Part shown: positions 60,093 to 64,000 of the stretch, piece after piece
Position numbering within the stretch: the stretch's first letter is position 1
How the letters are laid out: the number at the start of each line of letters is the position of its first letter
Assembly (NCBI RefSeq): GCF_051846935.1
Contig: NZ_JBPYCS010000012.1
Span: 1-64,000 of the forward strand
Source: JBPYCR01 sp051846935
Lineage (GTDB): Bacteria > Bacillota > Bacilli > Bacillales > Amphibacillaceae
DNA length: 64,000 nt
Direction: 5' to 3'
Notes under the pieces: model-generated
What the model saw: only the letters and a program-made list of their open reading frames with translations
The model's database searches: none
What the model was told of the DNA's origin: nothing
Program-made: the position numbers and the translations under genes

Positions 60093-61363
60093 TTTGGGTA
60101 ATGATTATTAGCTTATTCGTATTAATGCTTGCAGGTGTTCCGATTGCATTTGCAATGGGTGCCTCTGCTTTATTTTATATTATCGTGGAAGGGATATCTT
60201 TGGAGATAGTAACTCAGAGATTCTTTACGAGTACACAATCATTCGCATTTTTAGCTATTCCGTTTTTTATATTAATGGGTAGTATTATGGAACATGGCGG
60301 AGTGGCAAAGCGTATTATTAACTTAGCAAACTCTCTAGTTCGTTCACTACCGGGTGGATTAGCATCCGTATCCGTTGTTACTAATATGGGTATGGCTGGG
60401 GTATCCGGTTCGGCAGCAGCAGATGCAGCCGCGGTAGGTGGCGTGCTCATGCCTGAGATGAAAAAAAAGGGTTATCCAGCATCTTTTTCCGCCGCTTTAA
60501 ACGCATCTGCGTCCGTTGTCGGTGTTATCATTCCACCGAGTAGTGTGATCATTATTATTGCTTGGTTATCCAAACTTTCCGTTGGAGAAATGTTTTTGGC
60601 AGGTGCGATTCCAGGAATCCTAATATCTCTTGCTTACTTGGTACTTACAATTACGATTTCGATTAAGCGTAAGTATCCACGTGAGCAAAGAGCAACACTT
60701 AAGGAGATTGGAAAAAATCTGCTAAATGCGTCATTAACGATTGTTTTACCAATCTTTTTGGTATTGAGCATTGCGATGGGCATTGCCACTGCAACCGAGG
60801 CGGCGGCATTGGCAGCCGTTTATGCATTTGTCATTTCTGTTTTCGTATATCGATCCCTTAATGTTCGACAAATTGCTCGTGCTTTACGTGATACGGTTTA
60901 TACGTCGACAGTTGTCATGTTTATCGTTTGTTCGAGTATGATTTTTTCATGGGTGCTTATTAATGAAGGAGTGCCTAAACTTATTTCCGATATTTTACTT
61001 GGTTTTGGACTGCCGAATTGGGCATTATTGTTAGTAATTATTCTCGTCATGACACTTGGTGGAATGTTCTTGGATACAGTACCAAACCTGTTCATTTTTG
61101 TACCTATTTTTTATCCAATCACTGCAGAAATGGGAATAGACCCAATGCATTTTTCGATTATTATGTTATGCACACTATCTGTAGGTTTATTCACCCCTCC
61201 AGTCGGTACTTCGCTATTTGTTTCTTGTCGAATTGCAAAAATTCGCATGGAGGATACACTTAAGGATTTAGTGCCTTATTTTGCAGTAGGAATGGCAATG
61301 GTTATTGTTGTTGCGTTTATCCCAGCACTTACGCTATGGTTGCCTAATTTGTTAAGTCAATAA
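60089..61363 (+). CDS. dctM: TRAP transporter large permease subunit (DctM family)
   Basis: 424 aa with about twelve hydrophobic spans. Family features: AIPFFILMGSIMEHGGVAKRI, GMAGVSGSAAADAAAVGGVLMPEM, SASVVGVIIPPSSVIIIIAWL, and TPPVGTSLFVSCRIAKI. It carries sodium-coupled transport of the ligand delivered by DctP. TTG start with AGGAGG upstream, inside the end of dctQ. Confidence 0.94.
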   Translation: MIWVMIISLFVLMLAGVPIAFAMGASALFYIIVEGISLEIVTQRFFTSTQSFAFLAIPFFILMGSIMEHGGVAKRIINLANSLVRSLPGGLASVSVVTNMGMAGVSGSAAADAAAVGGVLMPEMKKKGYPASFSAALNASASVVGVIIPPSSVIIIIAWLSKLSVGEMFLAGAIPGILISLAYLVLTITISIKRKYPREQRATLKEIGKNLLNASLTIVLPIFLVLSIAMGIATATEAAALAAVYAFVISVFVYRSLNVRQIARALRDTVYTSTVVMFIVCSSMIFSWVLINEGVPKLISDILLGFGLPNWALLLVIILVMTLGGMFLDTVPNLFIFVPIFYPITAEMGIDPMHFSIIMLCTLSVGLFTPPVGTSLFVSCRIAKIRMEDTLKDLVPYFAVGMAMVIVVAFIPALTLWLPNLLSQ

Positions 61364-61447
61364 TACGATCTATCGTAGTGTGCTTCTATAATCTCGATGC
61401 GATGCATTTCTCACAGAGTAGAAAACAATTGGGTTTTAAAGGGTAAA

Positions 61448-61500
61448 GGGTGTATCAATGAGGGATGTGGTATTCTCTTGGTGCATCCTATTCTTTTTTT
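61448..61500 (+). terminator. intrinsic terminator after the TRAP operon
   Basis: GGGTGTATCAATGAG pairs with CTCTTGGTGCATCC (G-U pairs and one bulge), followed by TTCTTTTTTT. Confidence 0.82.
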
Positions 61501-61643
61501 ATCTTAAGCGTATTGCCTTTTAATTTAAAAGGCGATCCTAATTTGGAAATGTACTTCTTTTTTAGTAGTATGAGAAAATAATTACCATAAAAAAGGAATG
61601 ATAATAAAGCTGTACGTAAACCCTAAAAAAAGAAGGTGATCGT

Positions 61644-63107
61644 ATGTCCAAAAATAAAACGACCTGTTGGAATTTGGAAAACAGTTATACAAAGCTCCCT
61701 AAGCGGTTTTTTGCACATATTCATCCGACCATTGTCAAGGATCCTGCCATTGTTCTATTTAATGAAGGATTAGCGGAGCAGTTAGGACTAAGCTGTACAT
61801 CCTTTCAAGCAGAAGAAGTGGTGAAGTGGTTGAGCGGGAATGCGATACCACCACAATCCAAGCCGCTTGCACAAGCGTATGCTGGTCACCAATTTGGAAA
61901 TTTCACACGACTGGGGGACGGCCGTGCTATTTTACTCGGTGAACAAATTACACCAGAGGGACATCGCGTTGATATTCAATTGAAAGGCGCAGGACGGACC
62001 CCTTATTCTCGTGGTGGTGATGGACGTGCAGCCCTTGGCCCGATGTTGCGGGAATATATTATTAGTGAAGCGCTTCATGCATTACACATTCCGACGACAC
62101 GGAGCTTGGCGGTAGTTTCTACTGGAGAAAGTATTTTGCGGGAAAAAGAACTCCCTGGCGCAATCCTCACGCGTTCAGCGTCAAGCCATATCCGAGTTGG
62201 TACATTTCAGTATGCTGCAGCATGGGGGTCATTAGATGAACTTCAGTGCCTGGCAGATTATGTCATCAAACGCCATTATCCAAATGCGCTTAATGTGGAT
62301 AACCGATATATACAACTGTATAAAGAGGTAATCGATGGACAAGCGGCGCTAATTGCTAAATGGCAACTCGTTGGCTTTGTGCACGGTGTTATGAATACGG
62401 ATAATATGACAATAAGCGGAGAATCGATTGACTATGGCCCTTGTGCATTTATGGACGCTTTTGATCCAGCTACTGTTTTTAGTTCTATTGATCAGACGGG
62501 AAGATATGCATATGGAAATCAGCCTGCAATTGGTGGCTGGAATTTAGCCCGATTTGCTGAAGCATTATTACCGCTGTTTCATAAAGAAAAAGAAAGAGCG
62601 ATTAAAATTGCCCAAGACGTACTCTCTTCCTATGATGATCGGTTTTTAGAGTACTGGCAGAATGGTATGCGTTCAAAGCTCGGCCTAATAAATAAAGAGC
62701 CTGGAGACGAAAAGCTCATTAGTGACTTACTTGACCTTATGAAAAAGCATAAGGCGGATTATACGAATACATTTATTGCCTTAACGAACGACAAATGGGG
62801 CAACCATTCAATTTATAATGAAAAGGAATTTAAGCAATGGCATCAACGCTGGAAAAAAAGGAAGAACAAGCAGCAAGCTTCAAATAAAGAAATTCATACG
62901 TTAATGCAAAGCAATAATCCAGCCGTCATTCCACGAAATCATCGTGTAGAAGAAGCGCTGAACGCAGCAGTTGAACATGGAGATACGCGTGTAGTAAAAG
63001 AGCTCGTACATGTATTATCTACACCGTATGCGCATACAGAAGAAAAGGCATCATACCAGCAGGCTTCGAACGCTGACACACCGTATCGAACCTTTTGTGG
63101 GACGTAA
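61644..63107 (+). CDS. selO: SelO-family protein adenylyltransferase (YdiU)
   Basis: 487 aa, full length. A pseudokinase-fold enzyme that AMPylates Ser/Thr/Tyr, linked to redox stress in other organisms. Motifs: GHQFGNFTRLGDGRA (~81-94), QLKGAGRTPYSRGGDGRAA (~112-130), VHGVMNTDNM (~246-255) and SIDYGPCAFMD (~261-271) for nucleotide and metal binding. The C-terminus ends TFCGT, so this is a cysteine and not a selenocysteine form. AAGAAGGTGAT precedes the ATG. No redox partner gene is adjacent. Confidence 0.93.
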   Translation: MSKNKTTCWNLENSYTKLPKRFFAHIHPTIVKDPAIVLFNEGLAEQLGLSCTSFQAEEVVKWLSGNAIPPQSKPLAQAYAGHQFGNFTRLGDGRAILLGEQITPEGHRVDIQLKGAGRTPYSRGGDGRAALGPMLREYIISEALHALHIPTTRSLAVVSTGESILREKELPGAILTRSASSHIRVGTFQYAAAWGSLDELQCLADYVIKRHYPNALNVDNRYIQLYKEVIDGQAALIAKWQLVGFVHGVMNTDNMTISGESIDYGPCAFMDAFDPATVFSSIDQTGRYAYGNQPAIGGWNLARFAEALLPLFHKEKERAIKIAQDVLSSYDDRFLEYWQNGMRSKLGLINKEPGDEKLISDLLDLMKKHKADYTNTFIALTNDKWGNHSIYNEKEFKQWHQRWKKRKNKQQASNKEIHTLMQSNNPAVIPRNHRVEEALNAAVEHGDTRVVKELVHVLSTPYAHTEEKASYQQASNADTPYRTFCGT

Positions 63108-63128
63108 AATATCGTTCATCTTCGTGCA

Positions 63129-63160
63129 AGAGCAGTCATTTCGTAAAGTGACTGCTTTTA
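63129..63160 (+). terminator. intrinsic terminator after selO
   Basis: AGCAGTCA (63131-63138) pairs with TGACTGCT (63149-63156), then TTTTA. Confidence 0.8.
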
Positions 63161-63460
63161 ATTCGCCATACAATATAGAGAGCTATGGGTGCGAGTTGAA
63201 AAGCCTTAACTAAATATAGAAGCAATTTATTAACTAAAACGGTCTTGTTTTTTCATAGCTTGCGCGATAGAATTGTGCCTAAGCATAAGGCGTATAGCTT
63301 AAAAATATTATGCAACATTACCACACCAATTCACACCAATCTTAAAATCCTCTATAAAACTTCTAAACTAATAAGTATGTAATACATTTGTAAAGGAGGG
63401 AGTCTACAACGCGAAAATGTCATTTACCATTAATCTATGTGTAAATATGGAGAGCTAAGG
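63161..63460. other. leader region of the ROK gene
   Basis: About 300 bp without a clear gene. A promoter candidate is TTGTTT (63245-63250), 17-bp spacer, TAGAAT (63268-63273). An AAAGGAGGG at 63392-63400 is followed only by a 13-codon frame (63417-63458), which could be a leader peptide or chance. Confidence 0.45.
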
Positions 63461-64000
63461 ATGAATAATATGAAAATAGCGATGATAGATATTGGTGGAA
63501 CTTCGGTTAAGTTAGGGGTCGCCAACGAAAAAGGGGTAATGGAGCATCAAACGGAGTATGCAACGGAAAGTTATAAAGGTGGCGAGTACATATTAAATAC
63601 CGTAATCGAAAAGCTGAAAAAAATAGACGGGATCACTGGGATCGGTGTCTGTGTGCCAGGTCAAATTGATCGAAAAAACGGTATTATCGTGAATGAATCA
63701 GCAAATATACCGAATTCATCGGGTCTTTCACTAAAAGGAACGCTAGAGGACTACTTTCAAGTTCCAGTACAGGTAGAAAATGATGTGAATGCAGCGGCAC
63801 TAGGTGAAAGTTACTTTGGACTAGGCAAGCACGTAGGAGATTTTATTTATTTGGCGTATGGCACAGGAATAGGTGGAGCGATTGTATATGACTCAGAAAT
63901 TTACTACGGAAGAAGTGGATTTGCTGCGGAATTTGGCCATATGATAACCCATCCGTTCGGGTATCGCTGTAATTGTGGCTTACAAGGCTGTTATGAAAAG
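63461..64000 (+). CDS. ROK family sugar kinase (glucokinase-like), 3' truncated by window
   Basis: 180 residues are visible and the frame is open to the window end. The N-terminal phosphate-binding motif is MIDIGGTSVKLGV. ENDVNAAALGE holds the catalytic Asp, GTGIGGA is the second phosphate loop, and the ROK zinc signature EFGHM...CNCGLQGCYEK is complete. It phosphorylates a hexose such as glucose, or a related sugar such as N-acetylmannosamine; the substrate is not fixed by sequence. An ATG 9 nt downstream (63470) with AAGG at 9 nt is an equally good start. No operator-binding HTH domain precedes it, so it is a kinase and not a repressor. Confidence 0.93.
   Translation, partial: MNNMKIAMIDIGGTSVKLGVANEKGVMEHQTEYATESYKGGEYILNTVIEKLKKIDGITGIGVCVPGQIDRKNGIIVNESANIPNSSGLSLKGTLEDYFQVPVQVENDVNAAALGESYFGLGKHVGDFIYLAYGTGIGGAIVYDSEIYYGRSGFAAEFGHMITHPFGYRCNCGLQGCYEK

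Noticed and set aside
61644..63107. Truncation of SelO at its C-terminus
   Set aside because: Length and the FCGT ending match full-length cysteine-type family members.
63010..63213. 67-codon frame over the end of selO
   Set aside because: Overlaps selO in another frame and crosses its terminator.
1..64000. CRISPR arrays, tRNA genes, prophage, toxin-antitoxin or defence genes
   Set aside because: No regularly spaced repeats, no cloverleaf-like sequences and no such proteins were seen on either strand.

Overview
The window is a chromosomal segment of a low-GC, Gram-positive, almost certainly spore-forming member of the Bacillaceae. The evidence is the gene order, which follows the Bacillus subtilis chromosome from the rRNA operon before ctsR through to rplM-rpsI. 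It also includes ctsR/mcsA/mcsB/clpC, sigH, strong AGGAGG ribosome binding sites, many TTG and GTG starts, T-box and r-protein leaders, and a DesK/DesR pair. The species cannot be fixed from sequence alone; a salt-tolerant Oceanobacillus/Virgibacillus-type lineage is a guess based on the TRAP transporter and protein flavour.

Layout: 1-410 is the end of an rRNA operon (23S 3' end, a promoter-like spacer, 5S, terminator). 810-5513 is the CtsR-controlled proteolysis operon ctsR-mcsA-mcsB-clpC. 5750-15826 holds radA, yacL, gltX, a cysteine T-box with cysE-cysS-mrnC-rlmB-rae1, then sigH, rpmGB and secE. 16027-28031 is nusG, the L11/L1 and L10/L12 units with their autoregulatory leaders, rsmC, and rpoB-rpoC. 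28217-33155 is the str operon (rplGB, rpsL, rpsG, fusA, tuf). 33894-48955 is the S10-spc-alpha supercluster with tandem promoters, ending in rpoA and rplQ. 49435-53806 has the ECF energizing module (ecfA1-ecfA2-ecfT), truA, and rplM-rpsI.

Compared with B. subtilis, disA (between radA and yacL), ispD-ispF (between yacL and gltX) and map (between adk and the KOW gene) are missing from their usual places. Each gap carries only regulatory-looking DNA.

After rpsI the conserved block ends at a small mobile-DNA scar. It holds a 59-bp ISL3-like MITE with an 8-bp target duplication in the T-tract of the rpsI terminator, followed at once by a two-ended deletion remnant of a group II intron. Beyond it, on the minus strand, lies a cold-sensing fatty-acid desaturase unit (des, desK, desR) with palindromic DesR-type boxes upstream of des. 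A 1.2-kb non-coding stretch follows, then a TRAP transporter operon (dctP lipoprotein, dctQ, dctM), a SelO-type pseudokinase AMPylase, and the start of a ROK-family sugar kinase cut by the window end.

No CRISPR array, prophage, tRNA, toxin-antitoxin or obvious defence system is visible. I found no wholly new multi-gene system. The most interesting signals are small: the MITE with its TSD, the intron remnant, duplicated repeat modules between tuf and rpsJ, a pair of matching hairpins inside the r-protein supercluster, the L1 site upstream of rplA, an odd nusG leader and upstream ORF, and three perfect heptads upstream of the TRAP operon.
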